Shown piece by piece: positions 38,333 through 46,724 of a DNA stretch of 64,000 nt. Position 1 is the stretch's first letter; every line of letters begins with the position of its first letter. Source of the DNA: Arthrobacter sp. ISL-95 (lineage in GTDB: Bacteria; Actinomycetota; Actinomycetes; Actinomycetales; Micrococcaceae); contig NZ_JAGGPR010000003.1 in the NCBI RefSeq assembly GCF_018613695.1, positions 124,001 to 188,000 of the forward strand, given 5' to 3'. The translations under genes were made by a program, and so were the position numbers. Under the pieces are notes generated by a model. It made no database searches. It saw only the letters and a list, made by a program, of their open reading frames with translations, and was not told the origin of the DNA.

Positions 38333-39550
38333 TCATCCCGCTGCTTGAAGCGTGGCCTCAATCACTGCCGGCGAGAGAACGTGTTGCGTGACCAAGTGGC
38401 TGGCGCCCAGGATGGCCGCGCGTTGGCCGGCCATGGAAATGCCGATGCGCAGGTGTGTGGTGGCCAGGGGCAGGGAACGCCGGTAGACCACTTCGCGGAT
38501 CCCGGCCACCAGATGTTCGCCGGCCTCCCCCACGCTGCCGCCGATGATGATCATGGACGGGTTGAGGAGGTTGACCACGGTGGCCAGTACATCGCCCACA
38601 TCGCGTCCGGCTTGCCGCAGCGCCTGGATGGCTTGCAGATTTCCCTCGCTCACAAGACGCAGGACGTCAGCGCCACTGGCAGCTTCCAGCCCTTGTGCCT
38701 GCAATTGACGCGCGACTGCGGGACCTGAAGCAAGTGCCTCGAGGCAGCCGTGGTTGCCGCAGCGGCAGAGGACGTCGTCGCCGCGCGGGACCCGGACATG
38801 GCCGAGGTCGCCGGCGGTACCGTTGGCGCCACGCTGCAATTGACCGCTACTGATGATGCCCGCGCCGATGCCGGTGGCCACTTTGATGAACAGGAAGTTT
38901 TCATGGTCGGGCCAGTATGCGGTCCGTTCACCGAGGGCCATGATGTTGACGTCGTTGTCCACCAGAACCGGAACCGGTAGGGACCTCTGAACGTAAGTGA
39001 CGACGTCGAATCCGTCCCAGCCCGGCATGATGGGCGGCTTGACCGGCCTGCCGCTGGCGTGCTCCACAGGCCCGGGCAGGCCTATGCCTATCCCGGCGAG
39101 GTCATCGGGTTCGCGGCCGGCTTCGGCCAGGAGTTCCCGGCCCGCTGTCACGACGCGGCCCAGAACGACGTCCGGACCGTCAGCGACTTCCTGCTTCAGC
39201 CGTCGCTCGGCCACGACGTTGCCGCCGAGGTCGGTGACGGCAACAATCACGTGGGTAGCTCCGACGTCGACGGCCAGAACGATGCGCGCGGCGGGGTTGA
39301 AGGCAACGCGCGACGGCGGCCTGCCGCCTGTGGAGCTCGCCTCGCCGGCGGGGCCGACGAGCCCCGCGCTGATGAGGGCGTCAATCCGCGAGGCAACAGT
39401 GGAGCGGGCTAGTCCCGTGGTTTCAGCCAGCTCAGCCCGGGTGCGCGCCTTGCCGTCACGGAGGAGTTGGAAGAGATTCCCGGCGCGTGAAAGATTGCCG
39501 GCCTCGGGCGCGGAGCTATTTCCGGCGTCGATTCCGGCCTCAAATGTCAT
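38333..39550 (-). CDS. ROK family transcriptional regulator (NagC/XylR type)
   Basis: A 405-residue repressor. Residues about 22-80 are a MarR-like winged helix (LFQLLRDGKARTRAELAETT, GLARSTVASRIDAL). The ROK kinase-like sugar-binding domain has LAVDVGATHVIVAV, NDVNIMALGE, GTAGDLGHV and the zinc motif CRCGNHGCLE. These proteins sense free sugars or sugar phosphates. It is divergent from the six-gene oxidoreductase/isomerase operon (219-bp gap) and is its probable repressor. The palindrome AAGCATGATTGCTT at 39561-39574, next to its own start, is a candidate operator. Confidence 0.92.
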   Translation of the reverse strand: MTFEAGIDAGNSSAPEAGNLSRAGNLFQLLRDGKARTRAELAETTGLARSTVASRIDALISAGLVGPAGEASSTGGRPPSRVAFNPAARIVLAVDVGATHVIVAVTDLGGNVVAERRLKQEVADGPDVVLGRVVTAGRELLAEAGREPDDLAGIGIGLPGPVEHASGRPVKPPIMPGWDGFDVVTYVQRSLPVPVLVDNDVNIMALGERTAYWPDHENFLFIKVATGIGAGIISSGQLQRGANGTAGDLGHVRVPRGDDVLCRCGNHGCLEALASGPAVARQLQAQGLEAASGADVLRLVSEGNLQAIQALRQAGRDVGDVLATVVNLLNPSMIIIGGSVGEAGEHLVAGIREVVYRRSLPLATTHLRIGISMAGQRAAILGASHLVTQHVLSPAVIEATLQAAG

Positions 39551-39769
39551 GCATTCAGTGAAGCATGATTGCTTATGTATGTCACTCAGCGGAAGTTTGA
39601 CGGATTTATTGCGACTTTTGCTAGACGCTCGGCATAAGTCCCTCTAGGCTGAAAAGAGTTGGCGACTATTCCATTGCTGGGCGGAATCGGTGGCTCCCTC
39701 ATGGGGCGCTCACTAGACTGGCGCCAAGGCCCTGATTTCCCCGGAAAACCACTCCCGAAAAGGAACCCG
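39551..39769. promoter_or_regulatory. Divergent control region, ROK regulator / sugar operon
   Basis: A 219-bp A/T-enriched gap. AAGCATGATTGCTT (39561-39574) is a short dyad adjacent to the regulator start. TTTATTGCGACTTTTGCTAGAC lies near 39604-39625 in the expected promoter area. AAAAGGAAC precedes the ATG of the first operon gene. No second copy of the dyad was found, so the operator assignment is tentative. Confidence 0.45.
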
Positions 39770-40546
39770 ATGTCTTACTCACTCCAGCTGTATACCGTCC
39801 GCGACGCCATCCAGGAGGACCTGCCGGGAACCATCCGGAAGGTTGCCGAGATCGGTTTCACGCAGGTGGAGCCGTACAACTTCGTGGCCACGGCCAAGGA
39901 ACTCGGCGCTGCGTTGAAGGAGAACGGCCTGACCGCTCCGTCCGGACACGCCCCGTTGTTGTCCCAGGACCAGGACCAGATTTTCGCCGCGGCCAAGGAA
40001 CTGGGCATCACCACGGTTATTGATCCTTTCCTTCCGGCGGAGCACTGGCAGTCAGCTGAGGACATCCAGGCCACCGCGGCCAAGCTCAACGCAGCAGCGA
40101 AGAAGGGCGCTGAGTACGGCATCCGTGTGGGGTACCACAACCACGCCTGGGAGCTGGAGTCCACCATCGAGGGCAAGACCGCCCTGGAGTACCTTGAGGG
40201 TTTGCTGGATCCGGAACTGGTCCTGGAAGTTGACACCTACTGGGTGGCCGTCGGTGGCCAGGACCCTGTGGAGTTGCTGGCCCGATTGGGCGACCGGGTG
40301 AAACTCATCCACATCAAGGACGGCCCGGGAAGCACTGACACCAAGGCCCAGCAGCCCGCAGGCCAGGGCACCATCCCGGTCCTGGACGTCATTGCCGCAG
40401 CGAAGTCCCTGGAAGTTGGCGTGGTGGAGTTCGACGACTACTCCGGTGACATTTTCGAGGGCATCACCCAGAGCCTGGCGTATCTGACTGCCGCGGCCAG
40501 CGCAGAAGCAGCCGGCGCCCAGGCAGCAGAAGGAGCGCAGGCATGA
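39770..40546 (+). CDS. Sugar phosphate isomerase/epimerase (AP-endonuclease 2 family TIM barrel)
   Basis: A 258-residue TIM-barrel protein. It has LQLYTVRDAIQEDLPGTIRK at strand 1, GYHNHAWEL with probable metal-binding His, EVDTYWVAVGGQDP, and LIHIKDGPG. Family members isomerise keto sugars, dehydrate inosose (IolE), or cleave/hydrate 3-keto sugars. The C terminus ends in an Ala/Glu-rich tail. The stop overlaps the next start by 4 bp. It is the first gene of a six-gene operon with three Gfo/Idh/MocA dehydrogenases; by analogy it could be a LgdB1-like eliminase or hydratase, which is inference. Confidence 0.9.
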   Translation: MSYSLQLYTVRDAIQEDLPGTIRKVAEIGFTQVEPYNFVATAKELGAALKENGLTAPSGHAPLLSQDQDQIFAAAKELGITTVIDPFLPAEHWQSAEDIQATAAKLNAAAKKGAEYGIRVGYHNHAWELESTIEGKTALEYLEGLLDPELVLEVDTYWVAVGGQDPVELLARLGDRVKLIHIKDGPGSTDTKAQQPAGQGTIPVLDVIAAAKSLEVGVVEFDDYSGDIFEGITQSLAYLTAAASAEAAGAQAAEGAQA

Positions 40547-41664
40547 GCTTCTCCCCTTCCACACGAAAAGGCCCCGTGGGCGTTGCCCTCATCGGTGCGG
40601 GCAACATCAGCAAGCAGTACCTGGACAACCTCACGGTCTTCCCGGACGTGAAGATCTTGGTGATTGCGGACCTCTTCGAAGAGGCAGCAAAGGCACGCGC
40701 CGAGGAATACGGGATTGCCGAGTTCGGCACGCCGGAGCTGGCACTGAACCATCCCGACGTCGAGATCATCGTGAACCTGACCATCCCGGCCGCGCATGTG
40801 GAGGTGGCCACCGCCGCGGTGAACGCCGGCAAACACGTCTGGACCGAGAAGCCCTTTTCCCTGGATCGTCAGTCCGGGCTGGGCCTGCTCAAGGCCGCTG
40901 ACGCCGCCGGCATCCGCCTGGGCACCGCCCCGGACACGTTCCTGGGCGCTGGCCTGCAGACCGCCCGGAGGATTATCGAACGCGGTGACATCGGGACACC
41001 GCTGACCGGCATGACCACGTTCCAGACCCCCGGCCCGGAATCCTGGCACCCGAACCCGGCCTTCTTGTTCCAGCAAGGCGCCGGTCCCTTGTTCGACATG
41101 GGCCCGTACTACCTCACCGCCCTGATCCAGACCTTCGGATCCATCCGTAGGGTGGCCGCCGTCGGCTCCTCGGCAAAGACGACCCGCATCATCGGTTCCG
41201 GCCCCAAAGCCGGCGAGGAATTCGCCGTCGAGGTCCCCACGCATGTCTCCGCGATGGCGCAGTTCGAAGGCGGCCAGTCCAGCCACAGCGTCTTCAGCTT
41301 CGAATCGCCGCGCCAGCGCATGGGCTTCGTGGAGATCACCGGCTCCGAAGCCACCCTGTCCCTCCCGGACCCGAACTACTTCGACGGCGACCTGAAGCTC
41401 TGGCGTCCCGGCGCGGAAGAACCCGAGATCATCCCTGCCACGGGTCCCGCCAACGGCCGCGGTCTCGGTGTGCTGGACATGGCCCGCGCCCTCCGCGCCG
41501 GCACCGCCCACCGCGCCACCGGTGACCTCGCCTACCATGTGCTGGACAGCATGGTCTCCATCACGGAGTCCGTGGAATCGGGCACCTTCGTGGACGTCAC
41601 CAGCAATGCCCCCGCATCCGCTGCCGTCCCTGAGGACTGGGCACCCGAAACCGCCACCCTTTAA
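40543..41664 (+). CDS. Gfo/Idh/MocA family NAD(P)-dependent sugar dehydrogenase (1)
   Basis: A 373-residue oxidoreductase. The Rossmann motif VALIGAGNISKQY is at residues 13-25, the conserved catalytic EKP is in WTEKPFSLDRQ, and the substrate domain includes PLFDMGPYYLTALIQTFG. The arrangement EKP then DMGxYY with an added tail fits sugar or inositol dehydrogenases. Second gene of the operon, coupled to the upstream isomerase (ATGA). In a levoglucosan-type scheme it would be the final reducing enzyme (LgdC-like) or a second oxidase; the choice is not visible in sequence. Confidence 0.92.
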   Translation: MSFSPSTRKGPVGVALIGAGNISKQYLDNLTVFPDVKILVIADLFEEAAKARAEEYGIAEFGTPELALNHPDVEIIVNLTIPAAHVEVATAAVNAGKHVWTEKPFSLDRQSGLGLLKAADAAGIRLGTAPDTFLGAGLQTARRIIERGDIGTPLTGMTTFQTPGPESWHPNPAFLFQQGAGPLFDMGPYYLTALIQTFGSIRRVAAVGSSAKTTRIIGSGPKAGEEFAVEVPTHVSAMAQFEGGQSSHSVFSFESPRQRMGFVEITGSEATLSLPDPNYFDGDLKLWRPGAEEPEIIPATGPANGRGLGVLDMARALRAGTAHRATGDLAYHVLDSMVSITESVESGTFVDVTSNAPASAAVPEDWAPETATL

Positions 41665-41682
41665 GAACCGGCGAGGAACATC

Positions 41683-42846
41683 ATGACTATCGATACCCCC
41701 TCCCCGCTGGGCGTGGCAGCAATCGGCTATGCCTTCATGGGCAAAGCCCACTCCAATGCCTGGCGGAACGTCGCCAGCTTCTTTGACGTCCCGGCCTTCG
41801 AGCAGAAAGTGCTGGTGGGCCGGGACGCCGACGCCGTTGCAGAAGCTGCCGCCAAGTACGGCTGGGCCGAGTCTGCCACCGACTGGCGCTCCGTCATTGA
41901 ACGGGACGACATCCACATCATCGACATCTGCGCACCGGGCTGGATGCATGCGGAAATCGCCGTAGCCGCACTGGAAGCCGGCAAGCACGTCCTGGTGGAG
42001 AAGCCGCTGGCCAACACCATCGGCGAGGCTGAGTCCATGGTGGCCGCGGCCGCTTCAGCCAGGGCCCGCGGCGTGCAGTCGATGATCGGCTTCAACTACC
42101 GCCGGGTCCCCGCCCTTGCACTCGCACGAGAACTCATTGCGGAAGGCCGCCTCGGCACCGTCCGGCATGTCCGGGCCGCGTACCTGCAGGACTGGCTGAC
42201 CGATGCCCAGTCCCCCATGACCTGGCGCCTGCGGAAGGAAACCGCAGGATCCGGTGCGCTGGGCGACATCGCTTCGCACGCCATCGACCAGATCCTGTAC
42301 CTCCTGGATGATGCGGTCACCGAGGTCTCCGGCCGTCTCCAGACCTTCGTTGATCAGCGCCCCGGCGCAGATGGACTGGAGGATGTCACAGTCGACGACG
42401 CCGCCTGGGTTAACCTTTCGCTCGCCTCCGGGGCAATCGCCTCAGTGGAAGCCTCCCGCGTGGCTACCGGCCAGAAAAACTCCCTCCGGCTCGAAATTTA
42501 TGGCTCGCTCGGTTCGTTGACGTTTGATCTGGAGAACCTGAACGAGCTCAATTTCATGGACACCACAGTGCCCGTCCGCGAACAGGGATTCCGGAGGATC
42601 CTGGTCAACGAACCCGAGCACCCGTACCTCGAAGCGTGGTGGCCGCAGGGTCACATCATTGGCTGGGAACACACCTTCACGCACCAGATCCGGGACTTCC
42701 TCACCGCGATCGCCGCTGGCGAGTCGCCGTCGCCGTCGTTTGAAGAGGGCCTGAACGTCCAGCACATCCTGGCCGCCGTGGAAGAGTCCGCAGCCGCCAA
42801 GAGTTCACTGATCCAGCTCAACGCATCCGTCACTGAAGGAGCCTGA
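41683..42846 (+). CDS. Gfo/Idh/MocA family dehydrogenase (2), levoglucosan-dehydrogenase-like
   Basis: A 387-residue oxidoreductase. It has AAIGYAFMGKAHSNAWRNV at the N terminus, LVEKPLANT, MIGFNYRRVPALALAREL and YLQDWLTD followed by MTWRLRKETAGSGALGDIAS. This combination (FMGKAHS, FNYRR-P-A-ALA, YLQDW, AGSGALGDI) is what I recall for levoglucosan dehydrogenase of Arthrobacter-type bacteria and close 3-dehydrogenases, so oxidation of a sugar at C3 is a reasonable prediction. An 18-bp gap with AGGAAC precedes the ATG. No direct substrate evidence. Confidence 0.92.
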   Translation: MTIDTPSPLGVAAIGYAFMGKAHSNAWRNVASFFDVPAFEQKVLVGRDADAVAEAAAKYGWAESATDWRSVIERDDIHIIDICAPGWMHAEIAVAALEAGKHVLVEKPLANTIGEAESMVAAAASARARGVQSMIGFNYRRVPALALARELIAEGRLGTVRHVRAAYLQDWLTDAQSPMTWRLRKETAGSGALGDIASHAIDQILYLLDDAVTEVSGRLQTFVDQRPGADGLEDVTVDDAAWVNLSLASGAIASVEASRVATGQKNSLRLEIYGSLGSLTFDLENLNELNFMDTTVPVREQGFRRILVNEPEHPYLEAWWPQGHIIGWEHTFTHQIRDFLTAIAAGESPSPSFEEGLNVQHILAAVEESAAAKSSLIQLNASVTEGA

Positions 42847-42847
42847 C

Positions 42848-43849
42848 ATGCCCCGCCCGTACACCCTGTTCACCGGCCAATGGGCCGACCTCCCCTTCGA
42901 GGAAGTCGCGCGACTCGCCTCCGGCTGGGGCTACGACGGCCTGGAAATCGCCGTCTCCGGAGACCACCTGGACGCCTGGCGCTGGGACGAACCCGGTTAC
43001 GTCGAATCCAAGCTCGCCGTCCTGGAGAAGTACAACCTGAAGGTCTGGGCCATCTCCAACCACCTCAAGGGCCAGGCAGTCTGCGATGACCCCATCGACT
43101 TCCGCCACGAAGCGATCGTCGGCTCCAAGGTCTGGGACGACGGTGAGCCTGAAGGCGTCCGCCAACGCGCCGCCGAGGAAATGAAGCACACTGCCCGCCT
43201 GGCTCGGGCTTTGGGAGTGGACACCGTAGTGGGCTTCACCGGCTCTTCCATCTGGCAGTACGTCGCCATGTTCCCGCCCGTCCCGGAGAAGGTCATCGAC
43301 GCCGGCTACCAGGACTTCGCCGACCGCTGGAACCCCATCCTGGACGTCTTTGACGACTGCGGGGTCCGCTTCGCCCATGAAGTCCACCCCTCCGAAATCG
43401 CCTACGACTACTGGACCACCGTCCGCACCCTCGAAGCGATCGGTCACCGGGAAGCATTCGGCCTGAACTGGGACCCGTCCCACTTCATGTGGCAGGGCAT
43501 CGACCCCGTGTCCTTCATCTGGGACTTCAAGGACCGGATTTACCACGTGGACTGCAAGGACACCAAGCTCCGCCCCACCGGTCGGAACACTGTGATGGGC
43601 TCGCACCTGCCCTGGGGCGACCCCCGACGCGGCTGGGACTTCGTCTCCGCAGGACGCGGCGATGTGCCCTGGGAATCATCCTTCCGTGCCCTCACGGCCA
43701 TCGGCTACAACGGACCCATCTCCGTGGAATGGGAGGACGCCGGAATGGACCGCCTCCACGGCGCCCCCGAAGCCCTCGCCGCCCTGAAGAAGTTCGACTT
43801 CCCGGCGTCGCAGAGCTCCTTCGACGCCGCCTTCAGCAGCAAGGACTAA
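42848..43849 (+). CDS. Sugar phosphate isomerase/epimerase (AP-endonuclease 2 family), larger member
   Basis: A 333-residue TIM-barrel protein: FTGQWADLPFEEVARLASGW at strand 1, GYDGLEIAVSGDHLD, FAHEVHPSEIAYDY, LNWDPSHFMWQGIDP and IYHVDCKDTKL with metal-ligand-type His, Asp and Glu. It is much longer than the first isomerase (258 aa) and not its close paralogue, so it probably does a different step, such as 3-keto-sugar elimination or hydration. It begins one base after the previous stop, so translation is almost certainly coupled. Confidence 0.9.
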   Translation: MPRPYTLFTGQWADLPFEEVARLASGWGYDGLEIAVSGDHLDAWRWDEPGYVESKLAVLEKYNLKVWAISNHLKGQAVCDDPIDFRHEAIVGSKVWDDGEPEGVRQRAAEEMKHTARLARALGVDTVVGFTGSSIWQYVAMFPPVPEKVIDAGYQDFADRWNPILDVFDDCGVRFAHEVHPSEIAYDYWTTVRTLEAIGHREAFGLNWDPSHFMWQGIDPVSFIWDFKDRIYHVDCKDTKLRPTGRNTVMGSHLPWGDPRRGWDFVSAGRGDVPWESSFRALTAIGYNGPISVEWEDAGMDRLHGAPEALAALKKFDFPASQSSFDAAFSSKD

Positions 43850-43853
43850 TCCC

Positions 43854-44882
43854 GTGACCCTCAGCAATGGCACCTCCGATGGAACAATCCGCTGGGGCAT
43901 TCTCGGCACAGGATTTATTGCCGGGCTCCAGACCAAGGACCTGAACCAGAACGGTTTCACGGTGCAAGCCGTGGGATCGCGCTCCTTGGAATCGAGTGAG
44001 TTGTTCGCCGAGGAGCACGGCGTGGCCACCGCGCACGGAAGCTATGAGGACCTTGTTGCTGACCCCATGGTTGACGTGGTCTATATCGCCACGCCACACC
44101 CTTTCCACCACGCAAATGCCTTGCTGGCGTTGAATGCGGGCAAGCACGTGCTGGTGGAGAAGGCGTTCACCATGAACGCCCGCGAGGCACAAGAGGTCGT
44201 TGACCTGGCGGAGTCCAAGGGACTCGTGGCCCTGGAAGCCATGTGGACACGGTTCCTGCCTCACATGATCCGCATCCGGGAGCTCATCGCTGCCGGCACC
44301 ATTGGCGAGGTACGCAAGGTGGTGGCCACCCACAACCAGAGCCTTCCCAAGGACCCCGCCCACCGGCTGAACGATCCCGCCCTCGGCGGCGGAGCACTGC
44401 TGGATCTGGGCATTTATCCGATCTCGTTTGCCTTTGACGTCCTGGGCACGCCTGCGACGATTAAGGCCAGCGCCTCCATGTCCGCCACCGGAGTGGACCG
44501 CCAGACGGCAGCGATCTTTGAATACGCTAACGGCGCCCAAGCACTTGTGGACTGTGAGCTGGACGCCGCCAGCCCGAACCGTGCCATGGTCATCGGGACC
44601 GAAGGGTGGATCGACATTGAACACACTTGGTACAACCCGGTTCCGTTCACGGTTTTCGCGGTCGATGGCGCTGTTGTAGAGCGCTACGAGCAGCCCGTCA
44701 GTAGCCGGGGCATGCAGTACCAGGCCGCCGAGTTGGAGCGCCTGATCCGCTCAGGCGAGACTGCCGGAACCATCCTTCCGCCAGCCGAGTCCGTGGCTAT
44801 CATGGCTGCCATGGACGAGATCCGGAAGCAGATCGGCCTTCGATACGGGTCCGATGCCATATTGGAAGGGAACGAACAATGA
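43854..44882 (+). CDS. Gfo/Idh/MocA family dehydrogenase (3), dihydrodiol-dehydrogenase-like
   Basis: A 342-residue oxidoreductase beginning at a GTG. Its Rossmann motif is GILGTGFIAGLQ. The catalytic block is VEKAFTMNAREAQ (EKA instead of EKP), then EAMWTRFLPHM and GGGALLDLGIYPISFAFDVL, which is the trans-1,2-dihydrodiol / D-xylose dehydrogenase-like subgroup. It is the third dehydrogenase of the operon and the most divergent. The last 4 bp overlap the next gene. Confidence 0.9.
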   Translation: MTLSNGTSDGTIRWGILGTGFIAGLQTKDLNQNGFTVQAVGSRSLESSELFAEEHGVATAHGSYEDLVADPMVDVVYIATPHPFHHANALLALNAGKHVLVEKAFTMNAREAQEVVDLAESKGLVALEAMWTRFLPHMIRIRELIAAGTIGEVRKVVATHNQSLPKDPAHRLNDPALGGGALLDLGIYPISFAFDVLGTPATIKASASMSATGVDRQTAAIFEYANGAQALVDCELDAASPNRAMVIGTEGWIDIEHTWYNPVPFTVFAVDGAVVERYEQPVSSRGMQYQAAELERLIRSGETAGTILPPAESVAIMAAMDEIRKQIGLRYGSDAILEGNEQ

Positions 44883-45355
44883 CTGAGTCACCGCGCTTGA
44901 CTGAACTCCACCAGCAGGAAGAAGAACTGGTCTTCGCTTCGTTCGATCACCACGACGCCTGGCGACTCGGCTCGTTGATCGCCAACCACGCCATCGCTTC
45001 GGAGCTTGGCGTCGCAATCGACATCCGACGGCACAACCTCGTGCTCTTCCGTTGCGTCCTGCCCGGCGCGACGTCGGACCAGGAAGAATGGATCCGCCGA
45101 AAGTCCGCAACCGTGCTGCGGTTCGAACACAGCACCGCCCTAATTTCGGAACAGTTCTCTGTCCGCGGTCACAGCCCTCTCGGTGGGGGCTGGCTCGCGC
45201 ATGAGGACTACACCTTGGCCGGTGGCTCCTTCCCCATCCGTGCGCGAGGCGCAGGCGTGATCTGTGCTGTAACGGTGTCCGGCTTGTCTTCGGATGAGGA
45301 CCACCAGATGGTGGTGGACGGGATCCGAAACTACCTGAAGACGGTAGGGGTGTAG
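44879..45355 (+). CDS. UPF0303 / haem-binding HbpS-GlcG-like protein
   Basis: A 158-residue protein. Typical blocks are DHHDAWRLGSLIANHAIASE, IRRHNLVLFRCVLPGATSDQ, and a long helix starting EEWIRRKSATVLRFEHSTAL, as in the UPF0303 (YBR137W) family related to GlcG/HbpS. Some relatives bind haem or corrinoids. It closes the six-gene operon and overlaps the preceding dehydrogenase. Its function in sugar use is unknown; it could protect or deliver a cofactor. Confidence 0.82.
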   Translation: MTESPRLTELHQQEEELVFASFDHHDAWRLGSLIANHAIASELGVAIDIRRHNLVLFRCVLPGATSDQEEWIRRKSATVLRFEHSTALISEQFSVRGHSPLGGGWLAHEDYTLAGGSFPIRARGAGVICAVTVSGLSSDEDHQMVVDGIRNYLKTVGV

Positions 45356-45425
45356 ACCGGACAGCGATTCGGCCGGAGCCGGCGCTGGCTCTGGTAATCG
45401 GCCTTCCGCAACAAGCGCCTAGAAC

Positions 45426-45456
45426 GAAGCCCCGGGGACACTGTCCCCGGGGCTTC
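45426..45456 (+). terminator. Terminator hairpin after the six-gene operon
   Basis: GAAGCCCCGGGGACA (45426-45440) and its exact complement (45442-45456) form a 15-bp stem with a minimal loop. TCTCTGCTTCC follows, so the T tract is weak, but the stem is very stable. It lies 70 bp after the last stop of the operon. Confidence 0.8.
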
Positions 45457-45576
45457 TCTGCTTCCTATCCTTACGTTTCTGGCACGGCGCCTGTCCAGCT
45501 AACGAAAGTGTGCTCGGTGCTTGGTCGGATCCGACGAACTGCAGGTGGGCGGGTTGTCGGCTGACCCTTTCCATTG

Positions 45577-46275
45577 TCAGGCTTGGAGGCTCACGGTGGT
45601 TGCCCCGGGTTCACGGGAGGCCTGTAGCTCCAGCAGCTCTGCCCGTAGGGACGGGTCGAGGGCAGCATCCAGGATGGTGAGGGCCAGGACGGTTGCGCCA
45701 TCGAGGACTACTTCGTCGCCTTCAGGGGAGGCTGCATCCGCTGTGAAGTCAGGGTGGTGTGGCACGGCAGTGCTGTTGCGGACCACTACCATGCCGTGCA
45801 CGGCCGGGATCACCTGGGAGACGTTGCCCATGTCCGAAGACCCACCCCCGAAAACTGGTGTGGTATCCACGGGCCGCCCTATCAGTTCCATGTTCGAATC
45901 CCAGGCCTTGCCCAGCCGGGAGTGGGTGTTGAGCGGGGCGTAGGGGTGTTCGGTCTGTCGGTGCGTCCAAGTGCATCCGGTGGCGATGGCCGCGCCCTCG
46001 AAGCACGCGAGCACGCGCCGCTTGAGGTCCCGCCACACATCCACGTTCCCGGCCCGGACTTCCACCTGCACGGTGGAGTCGCCGGCGATGACATTCGTTG
46101 CGCCGCCGCCGTGGGAGATGAAGGCGTTGGTGTTGGCGTTTTCCGGCAAGTGCTGCCGCAGGACTGCCATGTTCATCAGGGCCAAACTGGCAGCTGCGCC
46201 AGCGTTGATAGCTTTGTCCGGGGCTGCGGCGGCGTGCGCTTCGCTGCCCTTGAACTGCACCTCGAAACGTTCCAC
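45577..46275 (-). pseudogene. M20D-type amidohydrolase/peptidase, 5' half deleted
   Basis: The remaining 233 or so codons cover the lid and C-terminal catalytic part of an M20 family amidase (AbgB/hippurate hydrolase-like): [40 protein letters not shown], and TPVFGGGSSDMGNVSQVIPA. The N-terminal half with the first metal ligands is missing. Real similarity ends near 46275, where the sequence joins an L-serine dehydratase fragment on the other strand. The protein cannot be active. Any start in the joined sequence is accidental. Confidence 0.85.
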
Positions 46276-46694
46276 TGCTAACAGCAGCGGCAATCGGCGT
46301 CCTGTTCAAGACCAACGCGTCCATCTCAGGAGCCGAAGTCGGCTGCCAGGGCGAGGTCGGTTCCGCGTGCTCCATGGCTGCCGGCGCCCTCTGCGAAATC
46401 CTCGGCGGCACCCCACAACAAGTCGAGAACGCAGCCGAGATCGGGATCGAACACAACCTCGGGCTCACCTGCGACCCCGTCGGCGGCCTGGTGCAAATCC
46501 CCTGCATCGAACGCAACGCAATGGCCAGCAACAAAGCCATCAACGCCGCACGCATCAGCCTGCGCGGAGACGGCATCCACCACGTCTCCCTGGACACCGC
46601 CATCAAAACCATGCGCGAGACCGGCGCAGACATGAAGAGCAAATACAAGGAGACCTCCCGCGGCGGCCTTGCGGTCAACGTCATCGCCTGCTGA
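46272..46694 (+). pseudogene. sdaA: L-serine dehydratase, only the C-terminal third remains
   Basis: From about 46272 the frame reads [59 protein letters not shown], and [17 protein letters not shown] before the TGA. This matches the C-terminal part of iron-sulphur L-serine ammonia-lyase, including the three cysteines that hold the 4Fe-4S cluster. About 310 N-terminal residues are missing. The upstream sequence belongs to the truncated M20 gene, so both genes were cut by one deletion. No functional start is present. Confidence 0.9.
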
Positions 46695-46724
46695 AATCGC
46701 CTAGTGAATCACGGCAACTGTTGA

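Noticed and set aside
40438..41988. Long minus-strand open frame (516 codons) opposite the dehydrogenase genes
   Set aside because: It lies antisense to strong Gfo/Idh/MocA genes and reflects high GC and few stop codons; the translation has no domain.
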